Source: JAHJDO01 sp964437505
Lineage (GTDB): Bacteria; JAHJDO01
Assembly: GCA_964437505.1 (NCBI GenBank)
Contig: CAYTGU010000001.1
Location: 80,425-144,424, forward strand
Length of the DNA: 64,000 nt
Reading direction: 5' to 3'
Part shown: positions 1 to 7,506 of the stretch, piece by piece
Numbering within the stretch: the first letter of the stretch is position 1
How the letters are laid out: each line of letters begins with the position of its first letter
Notes under the pieces: generated by a model
What the model saw: the letters and a program-made list of their open reading frames with translations, nothing else
Databases searched by the model: none
Told to the model about the DNA's origin: nothing
Made by a program: the position numbers and the translations under genes

Positions 1-252
1 AAAATTCTTAAACAGGGAGTTGAACATTTCCAAAGATATAATTCGTTCTGGAAATTTGAGCAGTTATGCAACGATTTTTTGATAGAATTCGTAGATATTG
101 TAAAATTTTTGGTTGCTAGTGTGTCAATCCTCATACGATACCTGGTAATTAAAGAAATTGAGCTTAAAAATCTGAGAGCTATTTTAATCGGGAAAAACAA
201 TGGGCTTTCATCTGGACAAATCAGCCAAAATTTGGGGTGCGCATATGCCTAG
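1..252 (+). CDS. atpC: V-type ATPase subunit C, 3' end (partial)
   Basis: Frame 1 is open from the first base to a TAG at 250-252, giving 83 residues of a C-terminus. The residues RYLVIKEIELKNLRAILIGK followed by NNGLSSGQI match the conserved end of V/A-ATPase subunit C (V-type AC39/d family), the central-stalk socket that joins rotor to ring. The gene begins left of the window. Its stop overlaps the start of subunit F (ATGCCTAG), so the two are translationally coupled. The assignment rests on the C-terminal motif and on the C-F-A-B gene order. Confidence 0.85.
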   Translation, partial: KILKQGVEHFQRYNSFWKFEQLCNDFLIEFVDIVKFLVASVSILIRYLVIKEIELKNLRAILIGKNNGLSSGQISQNLGCAYA

Positions 253-553
253 CATTGCGGTAATTGGTAAATCAGATATCGTTTCTGTATTCTCTGCATT
301 TGGCATAAATATCTTTCCAATAGATAACTCAAAAGATGCAGTGGTAAAACTTAATGAACTGGTTTCGCTAAACACTGATGTTGTTTTCATCACAGAAGAG
401 CTGGCAAGTCAAATTAGACATGTAATTTCTGACACAAACATAAAGACTCAAACCAGTATTACTGTTATCCCTGACCATAAAGGTTCAAAGGGATTAGCAA
501 CTGCAATAATTAAAGATACTGTAAAAGAAGCAATAGGAATGGATATCATATGA
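245..553 (+). CDS. atpF: V-type ATPase subunit F
   Basis: This central-stalk subunit of the V/A-type rotary ATPase has 102 residues, the usual size of the family. The N-terminus IAVIGKSDIVSVFSAFGI and the C-terminus ITVIPDHKGS...KEAIGMDI are typical. I chose ATG 245 rather than the upstream in-frame ATG at 200, because 245 overlaps the subunit C stop, follows GGGG at a good distance and restores the family's N-terminus. The stop overlaps the start of atpA (ATGA), as in a coupled operon. Confidence 0.92.
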   Translation: MPSIAVIGKSDIVSVFSAFGINIFPIDNSKDAVVKLNELVSLNTDVVFITEELASQIRHVISDTNIKTQTSITVIPDHKGSKGLATAIIKDTVKEAIGMDII

Positions 554-2322
554 ATGGGAAAATAGTAAAAGTTTCAGGGCCTCTGGTCTTGGCAGACTGT
601 ATGCATGATGCAAGAATGTTTGACCTGGTAAAAGTAGGGAATAAAAAGCTCATCGGAGAGATAATAGAATTAAGAGGCGATGTAGCCTCTATTCAGGTAT
701 ATGAAGAAACAGCAGGAATCGGTCCGGATGAACCAGTTATATCAACAGGCAGGCCTTTAAGTGTAGAACTTGGACCCGGATTGATAGAATCAATATATGA
801 TGGTATCCAACGTCCTTTGGATATACTGATGAATAAAACAGGAGAGTATATTACCAGAGGTGTTTCTGCCCCGGGGATTGACCGCAATAAAAAATGGCAT
901 TTTACCCCGTCTTCAAAAGCAGGAGACACTGTGCGTTATGGAGACTCAATTGGAACAGTTCAGGAAACAAACACAGTTATCCATAAAATCATGGTGCCTT
1001 CAGGAAGGGAAGGTAAAATAGAAAAAATTGCAGAGGGTGAGTTTACCGTTGAAGATACAGTTGCAGTAATTAAAACTGACAAAGGACCTAAGAACATTAC
1101 AATGCTGCAATACTGGCCTGTAAGAATTCCAAGACCATATCAGAAGAAGTTAGTGCCTAAGACTCCTCTTATTACAGGACAACGAGTGATTGACACATTT
1201 TTTCCAATTGCGAAAGGAGGCACTGCCTGTATTCCAGGCCCTTTTGGCAGCGGAAAAACGGTTGTTCAGCATCAACTTGCAAAATGGTCGGATGCAGAGA
1301 TTATTGTCTATATAGGATGCGGAGAACGCGGAAATGAAATGACAGACGTATTAATGGAATTCCCGCAGCTTAAGGATCCAAAGACTGGGGATCCGTTAAT
1401 GAAAAGAACTGTGCTTATAGCTAATACATCCAACATGCCTGTTGCTGCGAGAGAAGCTTCTATATATACAGGAGTAACAATAGCTGAATATTACCGCGAT
1501 ATGGGATATAACGTTGCAGTAATGGCTGATTCTACATCCAGATGGGCAGAGGCATTAAGAGAGATGTCCGGCAGACTTGAAGAAATGCCCGGAGAAGAGG
1601 GATATCCAGCGTACCTTCCTGCAAAACTTGCTGAATTCTATGAACGGGCAGGCAGAGTGATCTGCAAAGGCGCAGATTCCCGAGAGGGAACATTAAGTAT
1701 AATAGGCGCTGTATCACCTCCCGGAGGCGACCTTTCTGACCCGGTTGTTCAGGGAACGTTGAAGGTTGTCAAGGTCTTTTGGGCGCTGGAAGATAAACTG
1801 GCATACAGACGTCATTTCCCTGCAATAAGCTGGATTAACAGTTATTCTTTATATCTTGATAATATTGATGACTTCCTAAAAGAAAATTTAGGTGAAGAGT
1901 GGATGAAAATGTGCCGAGAAGGTATGAAACTTCTCCAGCAGGAAACTGACCTTCAGGAAATCGTACGGCTTGTCGGGCTGGATACTCTTTCTGTTTCCGA
2001 CCGCCTTATTCTTGAGACTGCAAAATCTATAAGAGAGGATTTTCTGCATCAAAACGCATTTCATGAGATAGACACTTACACGTCTCTTAAGAAGCAATAT
2101 CGTATGCTGAAACTAATTATGATGCTTCATGAAAAATCTATTCAGGCAGTAGGCGATGGGACACCTATAGAATCCCTAACCAACCTTAAAATCAGAGAAG
2201 ATATATCACGAATGCGATTTATTAAGGAGAAAGAACTGGATAAGTTTTCTGAACTGGAGAAAAGGGTAGAAGAAGAGATAAATCAGCTTGCAATAGACAA
2301 TAAGCAACAAGTGGAGTCGTAA
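550..2322 (+). CDS. atpA: V-type ATPase catalytic subunit A
   Basis: This catalytic nucleotide-binding subunit of the V/A-ATPase hydrolyses or makes ATP while the rotor moves H+ or Na+. It has 590 residues, the normal length. The Walker A loop GPFGSGKT lies at residues 230-237, preceded by the long non-homologous insert (about residues 110-190) that marks A rather than B subunits. The downstream GERGNEMTD and the SRWAEALRE segment are also characteristic. The start overlaps the atpF stop, and atpB begins immediately after the stop. The ion used cannot be told without the ring subunit, which is not in the window. Confidence 0.97.
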   Translation: MNGKIVKVSGPLVLADCMHDARMFDLVKVGNKKLIGEIIELRGDVASIQVYEETAGIGPDEPVISTGRPLSVELGPGLIESIYDGIQRPLDILMNKTGEYITRGVSAPGIDRNKKWHFTPSSKAGDTVRYGDSIGTVQETNTVIHKIMVPSGREGKIEKIAEGEFTVEDTVAVIKTDKGPKNITMLQYWPVRIPRPYQKKLVPKTPLITGQRVIDTFFPIAKGGTACIPGPFGSGKTVVQHQLAKWSDAEIIVYIGCGERGNEMTDVLMEFPQLKDPKTGDPLMKRTVLIANTSNMPVAAREASIYTGVTIAEYYRDMGYNVAVMADSTSRWAEALREMSGRLEEMPGEEGYPAYLPAKLAEFYERAGRVICKGADSREGTLSIIGAVSPPGGDLSDPVVQGTLKVVKVFWALEDKLAYRRHFPAISWINSYSLYLDNIDDFLKENLGEEWMKMCREGMKLLQQETDLQEIVRLVGLDTLSVSDRLILETAKSIREDFLHQNAFHEIDTYTSLKKQYRMLKLIMMLHEKSIQAVGDGTPIESLTNLKIREDISRMRFIKEKELDKFSELEKRVEEEINQLAIDNKQQVES

Positions 2323-3702
2323 ATGCAAAAAGAATATTTGACTGTTAAAGAAGTAGTCGGACCGCTTATTCTTGTAGAGAATATTAAAGGAGTGAAATAT
2401 GATGAGCTGATAGAAATTGGCTTACCCAGTGGAGAGATAAGGCAAGGAAAGGTTTTGGAAATTTCCACTGATAAAGCTCTTATTCAGGTATTTGAGGGCA
2501 CAAGCGGAATAGATATAGCTAAAACCAGAGTAAAATTTTTAGGTAAAGGAATAGAGCTTCCTGTTTCAGAGGATTTGATGGGCAGAGTCTTTGACGGACT
2601 GGGTAAACCAATGGATGATGGACCGGAAATAATTCCTGAAAAGTATCTGGATATAAATGGCAATCCTATTAATCCATATGCGCGTGATTATCCATCTGAG
2701 TTTATTCAAACCGGGATATCTGCAATAGACGGTCTGAACACTCTGGTTAGAGGACAAAAACTGCCTATTTTCTCAGGCTCAGGACTTCCACATTCCCAGG
2801 TTGCCGCTCAGATTGCAAGACAGGCAAAGGTTATTGGCAAAGAGGAAAAATTCGCTGTTGTGTTTGCTGCTATTGGCATAACCTTTGAAGAAGCAGATTA
2901 CTTTATTTCGGATTTTAGAAGAACAGGAGCTATAGAACGAACAGTCCTGTTCATAAACCTTGCTGATGACCCTGCTATTGAGAGGATTGCTACTCCGCGT
3001 GTTGCGCTTACAGCAGCAGAATATCTGGCATTTGAGAGAGGGATGCATGTATTGGTCATATTAACGGATATGACAAATTACTGTGAAGCGTTACGTTCTG
3101 TATCTGCAGCCAGAAAGGAAGTTCCCGGCAGAAGAGGGTATCCTGGTTATATGTATACTGATCTTGCTTCAATCTATGAAAGAGCAGGCAGAATCAAAGA
3201 TAAAAAAGGCTCCATTACTCAGATTCCTATACTGACCATGCCTGATGATGATAAAACACATCCCATACCGGATTTGACAGGTTACATTACAGAGGGGCAA
3301 ATTATACTGAGTAGAAATCTTCACAAAAAGGGAATATCCCCTCCAATTGACGTTCTTCCATCACTATCAAGATTGAAGGATAAAGGAATTGGCAAAGAGA
3401 AAACCAGAGAAGACCATGCTGATGTTTTTAATCAGCTTTTTGCTGCTTATGCAAGCGGTAAAGAAGCACAGGAACTTGCAATTATTCTTGGAGAGTCTGC
3501 TTTGAGTGATACAGACAAACTATATTTTAAATTTGCAGATGAGTTTGAAAAACGCTATGTAGGTCAGGGATACGACGAGAATAGAACCATAAACCAAACA
3601 CTTGACCTGGGATGGGAGCTCCTCTCAATGCTACCAAAATCAGAATTAAAGAGAATAAGACCTGAATATATAGAAAAATATCTCAAAAGTAAGTCCAGTT
3701 AA
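2323..3702 (+). CDS. atpB: V-type ATPase regulatory subunit B
   Basis: This is the non-catalytic nucleotide-binding subunit that alternates with A in the V1/A1 head. It has 459 residues. The P-loop position is degenerate (SGSGLPHSQVAAQIARQA), as expected for B. The conserved DMTNYCEALR, GRRGYPGYMYTDL and TMPDDDKTHPIPDLTGYITE segments are all present. It starts directly after the atpA stop. In most V/A operons subunit D follows here, but the next gene is an unrelated minus-strand gene and D lies about 60 kb away near the right edge. Confidence 0.97.
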   Translation: MQKEYLTVKEVVGPLILVENIKGVKYDELIEIGLPSGEIRQGKVLEISTDKALIQVFEGTSGIDIAKTRVKFLGKGIELPVSEDLMGRVFDGLGKPMDDGPEIIPEKYLDINGNPINPYARDYPSEFIQTGISAIDGLNTLVRGQKLPIFSGSGLPHSQVAAQIARQAKVIGKEEKFAVVFAAIGITFEEADYFISDFRRTGAIERTVLFINLADDPAIERIATPRVALTAAEYLAFERGMHVLVILTDMTNYCEALRSVSAARKEVPGRRGYPGYMYTDLASIYERAGRIKDKKGSITQIPILTMPDDDKTHPIPDLTGYITEGQIILSRNLHKKGISPPIDVLPSLSRLKDKGIGKEKTREDHADVFNQLFAAYASGKEAQELAIILGESALSDTDKLYFKFADEFEKRYVGQGYDENRTINQTLDLGWELLSMLPKSELKRIRPEYIEKYLKSKSS

Positions 3703-3811
3703 AAAACTCAACGAATGGATACAAGTTGTATGTTGAGCCGACCAGTTCAGTACGTCGCAAGTGAGGCAGGAAAGTGTTTGCTGGGAGGTGAGGCATGCGG
3801 ATTGTATCTTT

Positions 3812-4891
3812 TTATCTTATGTAAATATCTGGCCTCTGTATAACCTGATCTTCATATTTGGTAGTTAACATTGGCCAGTCTGCTGCCTGTGTGATTATTT
3901 CCGTTTTATCCTTGAGAGCGATTATTGTATCTTCTGACTTTGTTCCTGTAATGGATGGGTTCCATGCAAAAGCCTGATTCAATTCAACTATTTCTTTGCT
4001 CTCAGAGGTTCCTTTATAGTCTCTGCATGAATAACCTGTGGCTCCTCCCTGGTGATGCAGTTTCCACTCATCCCTGAAACCAGTTTTCGCATAGACATCT
4101 AAAGCTTTCTTAAAAATATCTCCAACACTATTTCCCGGTTTTGTATTCGCAGTAAAGGAAGCATCCACCTTTGTAACTGCATCATGTTTTTCTCTTAATT
4201 CAGCAGGCAGGCTTCCAAAATAAATAAGCCTTGTTAATGACGTTATTAAACCCCATTTTCTTGCGCATATCACAATCATAACATGTTTTTTTATTCTATT
4301 ATTTGTTGGGATTGGATGTCTGTATTTCCTGATACGTTCATCAGCTGCCACAAGAAGAACAATGGGAATTACGCCTGACGGGAGAAGTCTTTCTGCTACT
4401 AGCCCAGCTACTTTGTGCTCAGAATCGCCTGGCTTTATAATATCAGATACTTCCTTTAGACTTTTTGAACTCTCATGTCCAATCCATCTGTACTTTTCTA
4501 TTTCCGGCTGAGTTAAACTATAGCGCAACGGGGCAATTTCTTCATCTGAAGCAACATGCATACCTTCTGTTATCTCTTTAATAATTTCTGCAGATCTATT
4601 GGCCTCATTCCACGGAAACTCAACAAGTTCAAACGCCTGATCTTTTGTTTCCTCATCTTTGATGCGTGGAGCTTCAATATTATTAGCAATAATATACTTT
4701 TTCGTTTTTGTAACAATAGCTGTAACACTGCCGATTTCAGTTGCTATACCAACATGGTTGTCCCCACCGCAGGTAAGCCACGCAAAATTGTTCTGTTTGT
4801 TAATGACTACAACATCATAGCCATTGCTATCCATAAATGCGCGTAGTCTTGCTTCTTTTTCCCTGAGTTCAAGTTTAATGTCTACTTTCAT
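3812..4891 (-). CDS. M24 (creatinase/prolidase-like) family protein, probably without metal centre
   Basis: A 359-residue protein with the two-domain layout of M24 peptidases: an N-terminal creatinase-like domain (about 1-150) and a pita-bread domain (about 160-359). Of the five metal ligands of true M24 metallopeptidases, the His (LHHQGGATGY) and the last Glu (KSEDTII) remain. The two Asp positions read VIVICARKWG and SLTR, and the first Glu is replaced in FAWNPSI. A dinuclear metal site is therefore unlikely. The start overlaps the leuA stop by 4 bases, so it is the last gene of the ilv-leu operon. A link to leucine metabolism is suggested only by position. Confidence 0.8.
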   Translation of the reverse strand: MKVDIKLELREKEARLRAFMDSNGYDVVVINKQNNFAWLTCGGDNHVGIATEIGSVTAIVTKTKKYIIANNIEAPRIKDEETKDQAFELVEFPWNEANRSAEIIKEITEGMHVASDEEIAPLRYSLTQPEIEKYRWIGHESSKSLKEVSDIIKPGDSEHKVAGLVAERLLPSGVIPIVLLVAADERIRKYRHPIPTNNRIKKHVMIVICARKWGLITSLTRLIYFGSLPAELREKHDAVTKVDASFTANTKPGNSVGDIFKKALDVYAKTGFRDEWKLHHQGGATGYSCRDYKGTSESKEIVELNQAFAWNPSITGTKSEDTIIALKDKTEIITQAADWPMLTTKYEDQVIQRPDIYIR

Positions 4892-6399
4892 TTGCGCTTT
4901 GCTAACAACCTATTCATAGCGTTAACATAAGCTTTCACACTTGCTTCAATAATGTCTGTACTAGCTCCCCTTCCTGATACTGTTCTATTGCCAACTGCAA
5001 CCTTTACATGAACCTCGCCTAATGCGTCCTTTCCTCCTGTAACAGCTTGAAGGGAATAGTCAACAAGTTTGGCTTTCAGATGAGTAATCCTGTCAATAGC
5101 TTTATATGCTGCATCCACAGGTCCGTCTCCACAAGCTGCTTCCTGAGAAACTGACTTTCCTTTTCTCAATCTTACAGTAGCAGTTGGTATAGTCTTGTTT
5201 CCGCTTACAGTGTTAAAGTATTCAAGAATGTAAGTTTCCGAAGTTGTCGTTATTTCATCCTCAACTATAGCCTCCAGATCTTCATCAAAAACCTCTTGCT
5301 TACGATCTGCTACTGTTATAAATCGCTCATAGACCTGAGAGAGTTTTTCTCCTTTAAGTTTATACCCCAGCTCTTCCAAACGATGTTTAAGCGCATGTCG
5401 TCCGGACCGAGCTGTTAATACAACATCGCTCTGTTGAACACCAACTTCCTCAGGTTTCATAATTTCATAAGTTTTTCTATCCTTAAGAAACCCATCTACA
5501 TGAATACCGCTGCTATGAGCAAAGGCATTCCTCCCTATAATAGCTTTGTTTGGAGGAACTGATATACCAAGTAGATTCGACACAAGTCTGGATGTTCTGT
5601 AAAGTTCCACTGTTTTTATTCCCGTAGAAAAACCAAAATAGTCTGAGCGGACTTTAAGCGCCATAACTATTTCTTCAAGTGATGCGTTACCAGCGCGTTC
5701 ACCAACCCCGTTGATTGTACACTCTGCTTGTCTTGCACCGGCCTTCACTCCTGCAAGGCTATTCGCTACAGCCAGACCCAGGTCATTGTGGCAGTGAACA
5801 CTAATAATAGCTTGACCAATATTCGGAACTTCATCGCTAACCTTCTGGATAAGCGATGCGAATTGTTCAGGCATAGTGTATCCGGTTGTATCCGGAATAT
5901 TAATGATTTTCGCCCCTGCCTCTATAACAGCTTCCACCATTTCCAGTAGAAAACCAGGCTCTGCTCTTCCAGCATCTTCTGCATAAAATTCCACTTCTCT
6001 GGCGAATTTCCTTGCTAATTTGACCGACTGCGCAGCCATTTTCAAAACTTCAGTTCTCGTTTTTCTAAGCTTACTCTCTATATGGATATCTGAAACACCG
6101 AGCCCTGTATGAATTCGTGATTTAGAAACTCCTTTTAATGCCTTTCCTGCTATCTCTATATCCTCAGAGCGACATCTAGTGAGTGCGCAAATGATCGGTT
6201 GGTGAATCTCCTTGCCAATAGCCTGAACAGCTTCAAAATCGCCAGGAGAAGAAGCAGGAAACCCAACTTCCATTACATCCACGCCCAAACGTTCCAGTTG
6301 TCTGGCTATCTTAAGCTTTTCCTGAGGGCCAAGGCGAGTGCCAGCTGCCTGTTCTCCATCACGTAGCGTAGTATCAAATATTACAATCCGATCTTTCAT
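4888..6399 (-). CDS. leuA: 2-isopropylmalate synthase
   Basis: Condenses acetyl-CoA with 2-ketoisovalerate, the first committed step of leucine synthesis. It has 503 residues. DTTLRDGEQ at residues 9-17 and the metal-binding HCHND at 202-206 define the DRE-TIM catalytic barrel. The C-terminal part (about 390-503) is the LeuA allosteric domain that mediates leucine feedback, with ACGDGPVDAAYKAI. It follows ilvC by 9 bases in the same operon. Citramalate synthase is a relative, but length and family features favour LeuA. No leuBCD genes are in the window. Confidence 0.93.
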   Translation of the reverse strand: MKDRIVIFDTTLRDGEQAAGTRLGPQEKLKIARQLERLGVDVMEVGFPASSPGDFEAVQAIGKEIHQPIICALTRCRSEDIEIAGKALKGVSKSRIHTGLGVSDIHIESKLRKTRTEVLKMAAQSVKLARKFAREVEFYAEDAGRAEPGFLLEMVEAVIEAGAKIINIPDTTGYTMPEQFASLIQKVSDEVPNIGQAIISVHCHNDLGLAVANSLAGVKAGARQAECTINGVGERAGNASLEEIVMALKVRSDYFGFSTGIKTVELYRTSRLVSNLLGISVPPNKAIIGRNAFAHSSGIHVDGFLKDRKTYEIMKPEEVGVQQSDVVLTARSGRHALKHRLEELGYKLKGEKLSQVYERFITVADRKQEVFDEDLEAIVEDEITTTSETYILEYFNTVSGNKTIPTATVRLRKGKSVSQEAACGDGPVDAAYKAIDRITHLKAKLVDYSLQAVTGGKDALGEVHVKVAVGNRTVSGRGASTDIIEASVKAYVNAMNRLLAKRK

Positions 6400-6408
6400 G
6401 AATTCCTT

Positions 6409-7407
6409 CTATTTTTTTTTAGCAAGCCAAGGCATCATACTTCGCAGTTTTTTGCCTACTATTTCAATCAGGTGTTTTTCATCCTTTTTAGCCAATGCAT
6501 TAAATACAGGTCTGTTGGCCTGATTTTCTAGAATCCATTCTTTAGCAAATTCTCCTGACTGAATTTCCTTTAATATCTTTTTCATTTCAACTTTTGTCTT
6601 TTGTGTTACTATTCTGGGCCCTCTGGTAAGATCTCCGTATTCGGCTGTATTACTAATTGAATGCCTCATCCACCCAATACCGCCTTCATGCAGCAGATCT
6701 GTTATTAGTTTCACTTCATGCATACATTCAAAATAAGCCATTTCAGGCTGATACCCTGCTTCAACTAATACTTCAAAACCTGTCTTTATTAAAGATGTTA
6801 ATCCACCACATAGAACTGCCTGCTCCCCAAAAAGATCAGTTTCCGTTTCTTCTGCAAAAGTTGTTTCTATTACACCTGCTCTTGTTCCGCCAATTCCTTT
6901 AGCATATGCAAGCCCAATATCCCTAGCCTTTCCAGTGTATTCCTGAAAAATCGCTAAAAGACATGGTACGCCGCCGCCATCTTCATACATTCTTCTAACC
7001 AAATGGCCAGGTCCTTTTGGCGCTACCATAAAAACATCTATGTTGCTTGGAGGAACTATCTGTCCAAAATGAATATTAAATCCATGTGAAAAAACAAGCG
7101 CTTTGCCTTCCTTTAGATGTTGAACTATATCGTCTTTGTATACCTTTGCCTGCGCTTCATCCGGAGTCAAAATCTGAATAATATCCGCTTTTTTAGCGGC
7201 TTCCTGTGCGCTTACAGGTTCAAATCCTGCCTTAACAGCCATTTCCCAGTTTGGACTACCTTTAAGGTCACTAACAACAACCTTTATTCCACTATCTCTG
7301 AGATTCTGCGCTTGGGCATGCCCCTGACTGCCGTAACCAATAATGGCTACAGTTTTCCCTTTTAACAGCCCTAAATCCGCATCCTGATCATAATACATCT
7401 TTACCAT
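6409..7407 (-). CDS. ilvC: Ketol-acid reductoisomerase (class I)
   Basis: Isomerises and reduces acetolactate (or acetohydroxybutyrate) to the dihydroxy acid of valine and isoleucine synthesis. At 332 residues it is a short, class I enzyme. The dinucleotide motif GYGSQG is at 24-29. A strong site, AGGAGGTTGG, precedes the ATG. The loop after the second beta-strand reads SDLKGSPNW instead of the usual GLREGSKSW, so the Arg and the second Ser that bind the NADPH 2'-phosphate are replaced and an Asp is introduced. This may indicate NADH use. It lies between the DUF4838 gene and leuA. Confidence 0.95.
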   Translation of the reverse strand: MVKMYYDQDADLGLLKGKTVAIIGYGSQGHAQAQNLRDSGIKVVVSDLKGSPNWEMAVKAGFEPVSAQEAAKKADIIQILTPDEAQAKVYKDDIVQHLKEGKALVFSHGFNIHFGQIVPPSNIDVFMVAPKGPGHLVRRMYEDGGGVPCLLAIFQEYTGKARDIGLAYAKGIGGTRAGVIETTFAEETETDLFGEQAVLCGGLTSLIKTGFEVLVEAGYQPEMAYFECMHEVKLITDLLHEGGIGWMRHSISNTAEYGDLTRGPRIVTQKTKVEMKKILKEIQSGEFAKEWILENQANRPVFNALAKKDEKHLIEIVGKKLRSMMPWLAKKK

Positions 7408-7469
7408 TTTCCAACCTCCTATTTTTTGTCCTATTTAGATGCTTATTATGCACTTTTGTAATTTTTTTT

Positions 7470-7485
7470 GCAAAATTTATTTTGC
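7470..7485. repeat. Inverted repeat upstream of ilvC
   Basis: GCAAAAT-TT-ATTTTGC is a perfect 7-base inverted repeat in the 99-base gap between the DUF4838 gene and ilvC. Read in the direction of transcription (minus) it is followed by a run of A, not T, so it is not a classical terminator. It could be an operator or simple AT-rich chance. Confidence 0.35.
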
Positions 7486-7506
7486 GTAAAGACACTTCTT
7501 GCCCTT

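Noticed and set aside
200..244. Longer N-terminus for V-ATPase subunit F starting at ATG 200
   Set aside because: This stretch is the coding end of subunit C in another frame. ATG 245 gives the normal family start and overlaps the C stop.
693..929. Minus-strand open frame inside atpA
   Set aside because: It is a shadow of the conserved atpA reading frame, with no ribosome site and no recognisable motif. The same holds for the other antisense frames inside clear genes.
7470..7485. Terminator before ilvC
   Set aside because: The inverted repeat is short and AT-rich and is followed by A rather than T in the direction of transcription.
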